This document shows, in pieces, positions 11,883 through 51,202 of a DNA stretch of 64,000 nt; the stretch's first letter is position 1; each line of letters starts with the position of its first letter. Position numbers and translations under genes: made by a program. Under the pieces are notes generated by a model, which did not search any database, was not told the DNA's origin, and was given only the letters and a program-made list of their open reading frames with translations. The stretch spans positions 5,944,003-6,008,002 of the forward strand of contig OX030965.1 in assembly GCA_943735955.1 (NCBI GenBank), read 5' to 3'. Origin of the DNA: Piscicola geometra (taxonomy: Eukaryota > Annelida > Clitellata > Hirudinida > Piscicolidae).

Positions 11883-13169
11883 ATGTTTAACGCCGGTAGA
11901 ATTTTGAATAGGCCTCTAAAAAGGTCAGTTATTAACGATTCGACCAATGCCCACTTGCAAAAGTCGAGACTTTTCAATGATGGATATCCGAGGAAGGTGG
12001 GAATGTTTATATATTTAAAGGAAATTTAATAAGGCATTTACTCATTCAATCTACCACTCACTCACTCACTAATTCACTCTCTCAACCCACCTACACTCAC
12101 TCCCACAACCCACCCATTCATTCTATCAACCCACCACCTCAACCCAAACAACCCATCTACCAACCCCCACATCCATCCACTCACCTGCCCACCACTAACA
12201 CCACAGAAATCCCCTAATCACCTCCCTGCCCACTATCCAAGGCCTTGGCCTCTTGTGTGGCAAGCTGTGGCGTCGTCAATGGGTGGTCTGCTGCTTATCA
12301 TGCTGTGTGTGTGTGTCAGTTGTTTGAGCTACCAGATGGAGTTTGGTGGTGGTGGTAATGGTAGTAGTGGTGATGTTGGTGAGAGTGGTGGAAGAGATGG
12401 TGGTTCCGTGATGAATGATGGGAGAGATGGTGGTGGTGTTGTGACAAATGGAGGAAGGAATGATAATAGTTCTGTTACAAACTCCAATAAAGAAGTTTTG
12501 ACAACACTAGAAACAAAAAAAGAACCTAAAAAATCATCATCCTTACCATCATCATCATCACCACCATCACCATCATCATCATCATCGGCACAAACAGCAG
12601 ACGATAGAAGACTAAGTATATTCCTGTTACAGACGACAAACCCACTGTTGTACGTGGGTGGCATGGTGATGGCTGTGGGTGCGTTCGCAATTATTTTCTC
12701 GATCGTGGTGGTCTGCGAGGTGAGGGAGAATTCACCGGTAGAATTTGTTGTCGATGATGATAATGATGATGGTGGTGGTGATGATGATGGTTGTGGTAAT
12801 TATGATGATGATGTTGTTGGTGTTAGTAAAAACAGAAATAAAAATAATAAAATGAATAAGCTTCATAACAAGAGGGGTGGAAAAGGGAAGAAAGGTGGTG
12901 GCAAACGGAGGTTGAGATTCGTCGATGGCCAGACAGACTTCCTGCGTTATGTGGTTTACCCTAGGTTTAACATGGATAATACCAATAATAATGATAAAAC
13001 TACTACTACTAATGATAATGATACTACTACTACTACTAATAATAATGATACTACTACTACTACTAATAATAATGATACTACTACTACTACTAATAATAAT
13101 AATATTAAAAGTAATGATAATAATGATGATGAAAAGTTAGGCGCTATGGAAAGAAAGGATGGCTTCTAG
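11883..13169 (+). CDS. unrecognised protein with two predicted membrane segments
   Basis: Two exons, 11883-11996 and 12207-13169, joined in phase 0 (AAG then GTGGGA; acceptor CACCACAG); 358 residues. A basic N-terminus (NRPLKRS) is followed by a hydrophobic segment (GGLLLIMLCVCVSCLS), a long Gly/Ser/Asn-rich linker with a poly-Ser run, and a second segment (YVGGMVMAVGAFAIIFSIVV). After that come an Asp/Gly-rich acidic stretch, a basic patch (KRRLRFVDGQTDFLRY) and an Asn/Thr repeat. That repeat is a 27-bp unit iterated about three times at 13010-13105. The order of two close membrane segments is loosely like TMEM200-type proteins, but I cannot support a family. AATAAA lies at 13329-13334. Confidence is high that it is a gene, low for function. 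Confidence 0.65.
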
Positions 13170-13199
13170 AGGTTTTATTTGACAAGGCTACAAACCATG

Positions 13200-13322
13200 C
13201 ATACATTGGACACGATAATGATGATAACGGTGGTTATGATGATGATGATAATAATGATGATGATGATGATAACGGTGGTTATGATGATGATGATGATGTG
13301 GTGGTGGTGATGATGATGATGA
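13200..13322 (+). repeat. GAT-rich minisatellite in 3' UTR of the two-TM gene
   Basis: Imperfect repeats of GATAACGGTGGTTATGATGA and runs of GAT between the stop codon and the polyadenylation signal. Confidence 0.85.
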
Positions 13323-13334
13323 ATATAAAATAAA

Positions 13335-14106
13335 TTCTTTTTTTTCAAGTTCAATTAATTGACTGACAATAATAACGAAGTAAGCTGCAAAGAGAGGATA
13401 TGATGATGATGATGATGATGGTGATGATGATCGACTGATGATGATCTCAATGATATAAGGTTACATAGCATATGAATTGAAATCTTAATACGAAATAAAG
13501 AGACGAAGGTGATGAATCAAGAAAATGAAAATAATTCAGAAAAATAAAAACAATAATTTCAAAAATGGCTTGACTCCCAAGAAAACAACTACAAAATGAT
13601 TCTAGCGCAGTCAAAGACACTAAATATATCAAAGGTACTGATGGAAAATAAATCAGAAAATATATCGATGATGATTGTTTTTGAAGAAAACTCAAAACTA
13701 CGTTAACAAAAATAAAAGAAAAAAAATAATAAGAGGATTAAAAATATCATCATAATTTCACTGATCATTAAAACAAAAATAGAAACTTTTCTAATAATAA
13801 TAATTTTGATTTTAGTAGAAATTCAGAACAAATTGATACTAAGCAAGCGAACTAGCAACTATGGGAATGGAATGAAGAAAATAAAAAAATGGGAATTAAA
13901 AATAGTTTGAAAAAATAATTAATTATAATAATTAATTATATGATATGAAAAAAAAGATAAGGGGATGTCTGAAAATCAAAGAGTTTGCTTCCATCCATCC
14001 ATTCACCCATATATGTATCCATCCACCAACTTACCCACCCATCCATCCACCCACCCCCCCACCCATCCATCGATCCATCCATCCACTCATCCATCCATGC
14101 ATGGAT
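13335..14106. other. tail-to-tail intergenic region with no gene seen
   Basis: AT-rich sequence between the two-TM gene and IQGAP. It holds a short GAT run near 13400-13445 and a CATC/CACC-rich stretch at 13990-14100 lying against the IQGAP stop, presumably its 3' UTR. Confidence 0.5.
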
Positions 14107-33297
<19,191 letters not shown>

Positions 33298-34732
33298 CTT
33301 TATTTTTTATGATCAATCTAAATATTTTATGCAATTAATCTTATTTTTTTGTAGATTTGTAAGACTTGTAGACTTGTTGGATTATTAGGTTCAGCAGTTT
33401 AAAGTTTCTTAATTGAAAACAATTTGCAAGAAAATATCCTAAATATATTTTTTAAACAAATATTTTAATTATTATATTATTCCAGCTTGTTAGTTAATGA
33501 AACTCTCAAATTTGAGATTCAAAATTCGCAGGTAATTAAAGGCGGGTCAAAAAGTTAACTTCGCTTTAATCCATTTGAGGTTTTTTAATGTAAAAATTTT
33601 AATGACCTTTCTTCAGTAATAAAAATTTACAAAAACTTTATTTAAATTTATTTGATTTCAAATAATAAAAAAGCATTAAATAACTTTGTATTGTCACTTA
33701 AATGTCAGTCATTCTAATAATTAACAAAAACTCAACTAACTTCACAAATTATTGTATCATAAATACTCTAAATCAAGAAATCAAACTTTCATTTATTCAA
33801 AGACACGAACTGACGCCTGAAGAATGCCGTAATTAAAGGCATTCACTAACACTTGAATGAATGACAAGAATTAGTCACTAAATGTTTGACTTCATTATAT
33901 TGCGTGTGTGTGTTTGATTGGAAATAATTCAAAATCTTTAGCGTAAATTGATAAAATAGCAATTGTCTGTTAGGAAGTTTGAGACTTTAAAATTATTGTT
34001 CACAAACTGAGAATTAACATTTTCATAATTCCTCCTACACTTCCAAATTGGTGCGCATTCATTGAAATAGATGACGAATGAATAAATTATATTTGCACGA
34101 AATATTATTAATATTCGGTTAAGCACAAATAATGGGACCCAATAAGAATGAAAAAAGTTCTATAAAGCCCTTGGTAGTTTCGAGTTAGTCGAACTTTTAA
34201 TTTTAATATGGTACATTAAGAGCATGAAGTGAAATTATAGAAAGCTTTTATTTTCAGAACAGATCTTTAATAATTAAACCTATCAAATATCAATCATGAC
34301 GAAAGAGTTTCACACTTTTCTGGTCAATTAGCTCACCACCATCATCATCATCCTCACCACCATCATCATCCTCATCATCCTCCTCACCACCACCATCATC
34401 ATCATCATCATCCTCACCACCATCATCATCATCAGATGGGCAGATAAAGTTTCAGCAAGATTGAAAAATGCAGCAAAAGCACTTGATATTTAGGAAAAGT
34501 GAAGTTTGGTATTTAAAATATCTCAGATATTTCATTAAATATTAAAGTACATTTACCGATTGTCGTTTTTGTGTTGCTATGGAATCCTTTGTAAACACTC
34601 TGAGAATAGATTTGTCAATATGACATTGTCAGTAGAGCAAATACTTGTCAAAAAATGACACAATAATTTATGAATGTAGACACAATTATATCTTATAACG
34701 AGGGGAAAATGTAGGAAAAGTAATTGAAAAGA
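33298..34732. promoter_or_regulatory. head-to-head intergenic region, IQGAP / kinesin-like gene
   Basis: About 1.4 kb, AT-rich, with a CATCAT/CACCACC run at 34334-34436 and otherwise non-repetitive. No additional gene seen; it should contain both promoters and 5' UTRs. Confidence 0.5.
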
Positions 34733-42371
<7,639 letters not shown>

Positions 42372-43235
42372 GCCTGCTGAATGCTTTTAAGAGTTCTGAA
42401 GTGAGTTGTACAGTTACTGAGAGACCAACCCACCCAAGTTATTCTAGTCTCCGTAGTGCTACTGCTTGGGTTTAGAAGACTTATGCAGCTTCCAAGGGGA
42501 TTTAAACGTCGTAGGCAAATCAACCCCTCCAAACCATATCCCTAGACTTTACGCAGAGACTTTGTAGGCTTTTTCGAATTACAGACTTAAAAAGGATGTG
42601 GAGATCTGCTTTTTATATATTTTAGATCTTTAAGAATGAATTTTATTGAAATAACCTCAAATTGTGTTCGTAAACCCTGGTCATTGTACACGTGTACATT
42701 TTTGCTTTTTCCTATCCAAGAATTACAAAAGTTTTGATTTATTGTTGCAAAAATGTGTGCTTGAGCAAAAATGTAAATTAAACAAATTAACTATTTGAAA
42801 CTGTATGAAATATATTAGGAAATTTCATGAACTCAATTTTATTCAACAATCTTAGTATAAATTATTATTTAAATATTTAAACTAAACTATTTTTCATTTA
42901 TTTTTTATTACAAAGTTGTAATAATTTTTTTTTCTTCAGTTTTTCATGCCAAAAGAATTTTGATCATATCTGAAACATTATTTCACAAGTTTAAAAATAA
43001 TAAATCAAATATCTGTTTAAATATAACATAGTTAAGAAAAATATAGGTGAATTAATAATTAATTTATTATTAAATTCATGTTCAAAATGTTTTTTAAATA
43101 CCTCAAACAAACTTTTAAAAGTTAAATTATAAACCAATTAAAATCTGACTAGATCATCCACACTCTCAAACAAATCAAAAACACCGATCATCCAAAAAAA
43201 ACAAGAAGCAACAAACACCAGAACAACCACCCTAC
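42372..43235. other. tail-to-tail region between kinesin-like and calmodulin-like genes
   Basis: AT-rich 3' UTR-like sequence. The last short exon of the calmodulin-like gene should lie here or near 43190-43230, but I could not fix it. A read-through of the donor at 43235 would end at 43138. Confidence 0.4.
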
Positions 43236-46200
43236 CTTGATAGTTGACCATGCCCTCTCCATTCTGGTCGACCTCCCTCACCAGCTCATCCAGCTCCTCC
43301 ACGCTCAACTTCTCACCCAACGAAGTGAGCGAGGAGCGTAGGTCCTGCACCGATATCAGCCCGCTGCCCAGTTTGTCGAACACCTGGAAGAAAGAAAATG
43401 TTCCCATGGGTGATTTAGTCATCGGGTTAAACGAGAATTTTTGCCATTTTTTCATCAGTAGGTTTCATCCAATTCACGGCTATATTTTTTCTAAGAAATA
43501 CTCTACGATGATGAAGTGAATGAATTATAAAGGTCAAAAGACCTTGCAATGGTTAAAAACCCTAATCTTATCCAATAAACCCTATGACGCTATAAAGCTT
43601 GAAACCTAATCTCTAGCTTCTTAACCAGTCGATACCGAGCCATCTACCAAGGCACCTGGAAGGCGTCCCGTAGCTCATCGGCACTGGTCTTGGGGTTCTT
43701 GAGTCGTCTCGATAGAATCTGAACCAACGAGGGCAAGTCAACTTTGCCGCCGGCTGTGGTCGTTGTTTGGTGGGTGGGTTAGATGGGATGGTTGAGGCGT
43801 GTTTGTGGTAACAGCTGGACGTCCTATAAGAAACCATCAAACACTGCTTTATGTATCGAAAACAAGATTTATTACTAGTGCAACCCTTACAACCCCCCAA
43901 TCAACCACTAAAACAAACACCACAGCTACCATCACAACCACATCCACCACCACCAACCACAAATGTTACCACCACAGCCACCACCAACCACTCGTAACGT
44001 CAGCTACAACTTCCTTTAGTTCTGCTTCTGATGGATTCAGTCCAACACTTCGGACCACACTGGGCAGTTCTTTTGTCGTCACCTTGAAGCATTTAATAGT
44101 CAGCTAATCAACTTACTAATAACCCAATTAACTTTATAGTAACTCAATTAACTTTATGGTCACCCGACTAAAATTATAGTTACCCAATTAAATTGATAAC
44201 CACTTAGTTATGAACTTTCCAATTAAATCACGTAATCACTATCAAATTGGATAAATTAATCACCATCAAATTCGATCAATTAACCACAATCAAATTGGAT
44301 CAATTAACCACTATCAAATTGGATCAATTAACGACTATCAAATCGGATCAATTAACGACTATCAAAGTGGACCAATTAAGCACTATCAAATTGGATCAAT
44401 TATATAAAATAAATTAAGTGCATTTCGAAAACACCTTTCCGTCGTTGTCGTAGTCGAACAGAAAGAACGCCTCTTCCAGGTCTTTGAGGGAAATAGATGG
44501 ATGGATGGATGGTGGAAAAATGGGGAAATGTGGTGGATGGATGGATAGATGAATGGGGAGAATGGTGGAAAAGTGGGGAAAAGTGGTGGATGGATGGAGA
44601 TTAACCCATTAACGCATACTGTCCTTTTTTAAGGACAGCAATAAAAAGTTTTTTTAATAATAGTTATCTTGATTATATTTATTATCTTTGCAGCTAATCC
44701 TGTCCTATATAAACTGAAGTCTTTGTTAAAAATTTTTTTGTGATTTGAAATTGATAGATTGTTTCGATATTCTGATTTTTCAAGGCGATAACTAAATTTT
44801 TTGTGTTTTTGTCATGGCTCATGAAAAAAAGTTAGTTATAATTTTATTTAATGTCTACCATTCATAATGTATAATAATATTTCATTGTTATTCATTCTTA
44901 TATCTTTATTTAAAATAAATTTTATTTTACATGTAATATTATTTCCAAAAACTGTGTTTTATTGAGTGTCCTTTTTTAAGGACACTATGCAGTAATACTG
45001 ATGGTAAAAACAATTATTTTCAGATTCGCTCTTCATGAAGTCCTTAGTATTTTGGAAGATGACAATGATTTCTTTTCAGCAGATATAGTCATGATTCCTC
45101 CTACTGACCCAAACTGCTCTGATGAGGATAGTGGACCCGAGGATGGTGAAGGTACTCTAGATAATTTATCAAGAAACCAGCTAAATGCAGAAGCAGAAAT
45201 AGTAATTTCCAAAATTGGGGAAGAGAAAACCACTATAAGTAGAGAAGAAACTGCTGTAAAAAGGCCAGCTAAAAAAATTAAAATTGATCGGAGATGGACC
45301 AAAAAAGACATTACTACTGGATTATTGGCAGATAATAGTTCAGAGGACAAACCAAATTTAGAAAACATGTCTCCTCTCACATTGTTTAATTTATTTTTGG
45401 ATGTACCAGTCATCAAGCTAATAACAGACATGTCAAATTTATATGCCAGCCAAAAACTAAAACAGCTGAATGCTACTGAAAATGAATATAGAGTGGTGCT
45501 GGCTATACTCATGCTTTCAGGTTATGTTCCTTTGGCAAACCGCAGGATGTACTGGGAACAGAGCGACGATGTACACAATCTAGCTGTAAGCAATGCTATG
45601 ACTGTCAACAGATTTGAAGAGTTATTAAGATATTTGCATTGCAATGACAACGAGAAAATTAATAAGTTAGACAAGATGGCCAAAGTGCGTCCATTATTTG
45701 ATGCTATGAATGAAAGATTTCTCAAATTTTGGCCCAAAGAATGTCATTTGGCGATTGATGAATCAATGGTGCCATATTATGGAAGGCATTCATCAAAACA
45801 GTTTATCAGAGGAAAACCCATAAGGTTTGGATATAAAGTTTGGTGCTTAAATAATAGGCTTGGGTATTTGGTAAATTGTAACCCGTATCAAGGAGCCTCT
45901 GAAGAGTTCAATAGCGAATTAGGACTTGGTGGATCGGTGGTATCTAAACTAATAAAATGCTTACCAAAAGACACTCCATTTGAGTTATATTTTGATAATT
46001 TCTTCACCTCTTTTAGGTTGATTGAACAGTTAAAAAATAATAATATATTTGCAACTGGCACAGTTAGAAAAAACCGGATAGAAAAATGTCCAATTCAAGA
46101 TGTTGAAATAATGAAAAAAAAGCCAAGAGGAGAATATGACTATTTATTGGATGAAGAATCGAATATCATTGTGGTAAGGTGGAATGATAATAGCGTTGTT

Positions 46201-47376
46201 ACTTTACTTTCAAGTAATCATGGAGTGGAGCCTATAAAAGAGGTGAAAAGATGGTCAGCATCTCAAAAAAAACATGTCCAAATTCCACAGCCTTTCCTTA
46301 TAAACCGATATAATCATTACATGGGTGGAACGGACCAAATGGATAAAAATATTGAAAATGTTAGAATAAATATAAGGCTAAAAAAGTGGTGGTGGCCTTT
46401 ATTTGGTTTTTTAATTGATGCCTCTGTCCACAATGCCTGGTGCATTTTTAAAAAGTATAATAAAAATGAAAAATTTACATGTGTGCAGTTTAGACGTCAG
46501 GTTGTGAAATCAATTCTAGGCCAAATTGATGTGAGTTTTTATTATTATTCATGTTAAACTGAAATATTTATAATTTTTTCATATGGTTTCAAACAGATCA
46601 AAAAAGAAAAAAAAGGATCCATGAATTTAGCTAAAAGCGTGATTGCAGATGTCCGATACGATGGAAAAGATCATTTTATTGGTAAAATTGAAGATGGCCA
46701 AAAAAGATGCAAGCAATGTGGAAAGAAAGTGCAAAAGAAAGGCCTTAAATGTAATGTAGCTTTACATTTGGAGTGCTTCAGCATCTACCACGAATCGTGA
46801 TTACCGTCGGTAGCAATGCATAGCGTCCTTTTTTAAGGACATTTTTTATTTTCATCATAACTTTTTTTGTATAAAATATTTCAGACTAATTTTTTGATTT
46901 TATTTGTTAGAATCGGGTTTTCAATAAAATGTTAAAAAATTAATTAATTCCTTTGAGTCATGCGTTAATGGGTTAAGGTATAGTGCAAATTTGTGGTGAA
47001 GAGGAAAATAAGGGTGGACTGATGAGGGAGTTTTGTGGTTTTAAAATATTAGTAATTTACTGTGCAAAAAGTTGTTAAAGAAAATTTCTTCAAAATGTAA
47101 GTATTTAAACAGGTCAAGGAGGAGGTATACTATAAACAGTCACCTTTGAGAGCTTGCTGTGGGATCTGTGACTGTGGTGGAAAAGGAGTTAAATATTTAA
47201 TTGAAACAAATATTTATTACAATAATGAATAAAATAATGTATTATAATAATGAATAAAATAATGTATTATAATAATGAATAAAATAATTTATAGTTAAAA
47301 AATATATTTAAGACTAATATTAAGTAAAAAATCAGTGAAGTTAATTTTGAATATAATTAAAAATAAAACTAACCAT
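43236..47376 (-). CDS. divergent calmodulin-like EF-hand protein (3' end unresolved)
   Basis: Exons in order: ATG alone at 47374-47376 (donor GTTAGT), 47144-47171, 44435-44481, 43992-44082, 43656-43753, 43236-43383; phases agree, at least 138 residues. Collinear with calmodulin: QQALKDLEEAFFLFDYDNDG, KVTTKELPSVVRSVGLNPSE, KVDLPSLVQILSRRLK, FDKLGSGLISVQDLRSSL, LGEKLSVEELDELVREVD and GEGMVNYQ. EF1 (DYDNDGKVTTKE) keeps its ligands. EF2 is shortened to DVTGGKVDLP. EF3 lacks an acidic residue at position 3 (DKLGSG). EF4 is DQNGEGMVNY. It is likely a Ca2+ sensor or light-chain-like partner with few working sites. The intron immediately after ATG is typical of animal calmodulin genes. A piggyBac element occupies intron 2. 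Confidence 0.85.
44235..44402. repeat. 24-bp minisatellite in calmodulin-like gene intron
   Basis: Seven or so copies of CAATTAACCACTATCAAATTGGAT with point variants (AACGACT, TTCGAT, AAGTGGAC), decaying leftwards into CAATTAAC/ACTTTATAG units from about 44110. Confidence 0.9.
44605..46972 (+). mobile_element. piggyBac-family DNA transposon with intact ends
   Basis: TTAA at 44601-44604 and 46973-46976 are the target duplications. The terminal inverted repeats are CCCATTAACGCAT (44605-44617) and ATGCGTTAATGGG (46960-46972), a perfect 13-bp match. Element length is 2368 bp. The transposase reads in the opposite direction to the host calmodulin-like gene and lies wholly inside its intron 44482-47143. 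Confidence 0.96.
44814..46800 (+). CDS. piggyBac transposase, three exons, apparently intact
   Basis: Cuts and pastes DNA at TTAA. Exons: 44814-44830 (MAHEKK), 45024-46530, 46597-46800; donors GTTAGT and GTGAGT, acceptors TTTTCAG and AAACAG; phases close, 575 residues. The second exon alone would start at an ATG at 45001 and end at 46557, but splicing gives the family-like start FALHEVLSILEDDN and adds a C-terminal Cys-rich domain (RCKQCGKKVQKKGLKCNVAL, then HLEC). The three catalytic Asp contexts are present: LAIDESMVPYYG, YFDNFFTSF, and GGTDQMDKN. No stop or frameshift seen. Confidence 0.93.
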
Positions 47377-47696
47377 GATTTTTCCTGCAGTTCTTTGGAG
47401 GTTCAAAAAAAAAGTTAGTTTTAAAAACGTTAATTGTTTTAATAAAGGTAAGGGTGTGGATGTTATTGCCGTCGTAAGCAGGTAAGTAGAGATGGGGAAA
47501 TTAAAGTTGCAAAAATAAAGATTTTAAAACAATTTTATTTTTTCATTGAAATAATTTTTCAATTTTAAAATAGAATAAAAACAATGATATCAACTTATCA
47601 ATCCCGTCTTACAATCAGCAACAAAAATATAAAAAATGAAAATAATTCACAAAAGATAAAACTAAAACACTACATAAACGACCAGCCATCCCTGCA
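47377..47696. other. short tandem intergenic region, claspin to calmodulin-like
   Basis: 320 bases between the claspin stop and the calmodulin-like ATG, both on the - strand. TTTATT at 47534-47539 is a possible claspin AATAAA, leaving about 150 bases for the downstream promoter. Confidence 0.5.
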
Positions 47697-50600
47697 TCAG
47701 AGCTGTGACGTCATATCAAGCATCTTGAGCATGCGTGATGATGATGATGATGACTCGTCAATTACTTCAGGATTCAGCTTTCGCTTCTTGTGGGCACGTG
47801 GTAGAGTCTGTGTGGGGTGGTTAAAAAGAGATTTATATCTAATTAATATAATTAATTAAGATTACGAAAACCTTTTAGTCAAATATTTAAATTAAATGGC
47901 GTGAAAATCATTTGGATTATTAAAATACTAAACACTATAATCCGCTAAAAGAAAGAATTATTAAATGGTAGTAATATAAGTTAAATCATCTTTGACTACA
48001 TTCGAAGAAGTATGAGGATTGGAAGAGGAGGAGGAGGAGGAGGGAGTGTTGTTGGTTTCCTTGGCGACGGGACAGAAGATGAAGTTCTTGCCAGAGTTGG
48101 CCATGCTGGCTCTCAAACTGCTGTTGCTGCTACTATTGCTGTGAGGGGATGATGATGATGATGTGTTTGGTAATGATAATGATGATGTAGTGGTGATGAT
48201 GATTATATGTTTGGTAATGTGTGTTGGTGATGTTGATGATGTCGTCGATGATGTGTGGTGATGATAACGATGTGCCGTGATGATGGTAATGACATTGATA
48301 ATGATGATTCTGAACGGACCAAAGTAAAAACGGACTAGATTTTATGAACGACTTGTTCCAAAAAGGTCGTAACACCCCTAAAGTGAACAACCTGTTTTCG
48401 TTGTGGAACTTGGAGAGGCCTGTTGTGCGTCTGCTGAGAAAGGAACCCTTCGAAGTGGTGTTCTGTGTTGGTGGTGATGATGATGATGATTAGGATGATG
48501 ATGATGTTGGTGATGACAATGGGGAGGATGATGATGATGATGGTGTTGATGATGATTCTGACCGGAGTCTTAAAGATCGTCGAGGCATTCATGAGAAAAC
48601 TTTGAGCGTTGTTGGTAGAATTGTTGTTGTTGTTGTGATTAGAAGTGGTGGGAGTGTTGTTGACGGAGAAGCTGCTGTTGCAACCTGTGATGATGATGAT
48701 GCTTATGATGATGATGATAACTATAAAAAAAATAATTTAAAAAAAATATTATTACCACTATTATCATTAATATATTAATAATTATTATTATTATTATAGT
48801 TATGATGATGATGAAGATCGAACCCAGTTTGAGCTTGATCTTGTGGTTTCCGAAGTGAATGGTTTGCGAGGAGCCTTTTGATTGGTTGCTGGCTATCCAA
48901 TCATCTGCCTCGTCCGTCTATGACCCAGATAAGAAGATGTTGATTGGATAAGTTGTTTCGCGGAGGATTGGATGAGTAATTCTCAAGCCCCACCCCTCCA
49001 CTGACATCAAACCTATTCATCCCAACGACCACCCTTCCACCACCTCCCACATTTAACCCAAGACCATACCTACCCCCACCTTCATCACCCCACTCTACCT
49101 TCGAAACACAATCATAACTACCCTCCTACCAGCAACTCCCCCAACTATCACTACACCACCTCAAACCACTTCCCAACCACACCATACCAACAACCCCTCC
49201 CTACATTAAACCACCACCCCACCACCCACAGTATGTTCTTCTAGAAACTTCTCCCGCTGTAGTCTTTGCACCGCCCACTTTGCTCCATCCTCCTCCTCCT
49301 CCTCCTCCTCCTCCTCACCGTCCTTTGTCCTTCCATTCCCTCCACCACCTACATGATCATGATGGAGTGATGGAGGAGATGATGATGATGTGATGGAGGA
49401 GATGATGATGATGATGTGATGGTGAAGATGATGTTATGCTGATGATGGATGAGTAAACCATGCACAAACAAATCAGATAAAAACCTGTTCAATCCTTTAT
49501 TTCCATGCTAACTAAGACATCCCCACTACCACCCATCATCATCATCATCATCATCACCACCACCACCCACCTGTAGTATCATCATCAGCACCACCAGCAG
49601 CAGCAGCCCAACGAAACCTCTTCATCCTGCCTACAGCGTCTGCATCAAAGTCTCCGTCATCTAGGAGATGCTCCTTCAACAGTCTAAGTTCTCTTTTGTC
49701 TCTGTCTGTCTCCATCTTCCTGTACGTGTGTGTATGTGTGTGTTTGTGTGTGTGTATGTGCATGTGTGTGTATGTGTGTGGGAGGGGTGGGAGGGTGGGT
49801 TGGGTGAGTGCATGGGTGCATGGGTTCATGCATGGAGGGATTGGTGAATGAAGTAATAATATAAACGAATGGACTTAATTCTTTCAGCATCATCATCAAC
49901 ACACACCAGCATCTTCATCATCATCAGCACCACCAACTCACATGTGCACCCGATGCAGCCTCTTCCTGATGGCGTCTTCATCACCGACATCATCATCATC
50001 ACCGTCCTCCTTCAGCATGACGTCAGCCGCTTCTCCAGGATCATCATCATCACCACTCATGCCTGCCTCTGAACCTGTGGTGGATGGATGAATGGATTGT
50101 CTATGAAGAATGGATTATTATTTGTGGATAAATGAGTAGATGGAAAGATGGATATATAGATCGATGGATAAATAGATGGAAGGAACGAATGAAAGATGAA
50201 AGGGATGAATGAGCACCTGAGAGCTCAGCTTCCTCCTCCACAAACTCCTTCCTTATTTGTCTGGTTTTTATATTTATATTATTATTAGAAATTAACATGA
50301 AAATTTAAAAATTCATTAACAATTATTTATAAAAATTAAAATAATTAATGAATAAATCTTGCGACGAAATGTCCGACGAACCCTTTCCTCGAAAAGATCA
50401 CTCCTTTATTCACTTTCTTCCCATCCTCCTCCCCCTCCTCCACCCTGATCCTCTTCCTCTTCCTTCATGATGATGAGGATGAAGGTGTAGATGATGATGA
50501 TTATGATGATGATTATGATTATGATCAATACCGCGTTAAACAAACGATTAAGAACCAAATCTCTAAACAAATGTCTAGAATCATCAACATCATCATCATC

Positions 50601-51025
50601 ATCATAAACCTTTTTCCTATGACTCCTTCTTCTTCTTCATCATTATCATCATCATCATCACCATCTTTTGAATCTCCAACTGAAAACAATACACCCTTCT
50701 TCCCAGAACTAGCATCATCATCATCATGAGCCCCACTAGCATCATCATTATCAGCACCGCCATCAGGGTTGTCACGTTGGAAGGATGGAAAGAGATTGGA
50801 TGAATGAAAAGATGAATTGTCTTCTGAAAGATGATTGGACGATTGGAAGGACTTGTTGTCATGGTGATGATGATGATGATGACTGGATGAGAGGGTTGAC
50901 CCTGTTGTGGTTTTAAAAGGGTCATTTTTTAGCTATTAACTTCACCCATCCATCCATCCATGCATTCATATTCAATTCATCCGTCAAAAATTAATTACTC
51001 ACTCATTCACCCATTATTTTCACAA

Positions 51026-51122
<97 letters not shown>

Positions 51123-51162
51123 ACACACACAAACACACACAAACACACACAAACCCACACAC

Positions 51163-51202
<40 letters not shown>

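Noticed and set aside
45001..45023. ATG at 45001 as the piggyBac transposase start
   Set aside because: The bases from 45001 to 45023 end in TATTTTCAG and act better as intron end; exon 44814-44830 gives the family-like MAHEKK start in phase.
44605..46972. piggyBac transposase as a domesticated host gene
   Set aside because: Intact TTAA duplications and inverted ends, with opposite orientation to the host intron, point to a mobile copy rather than a domesticated PGBD gene.
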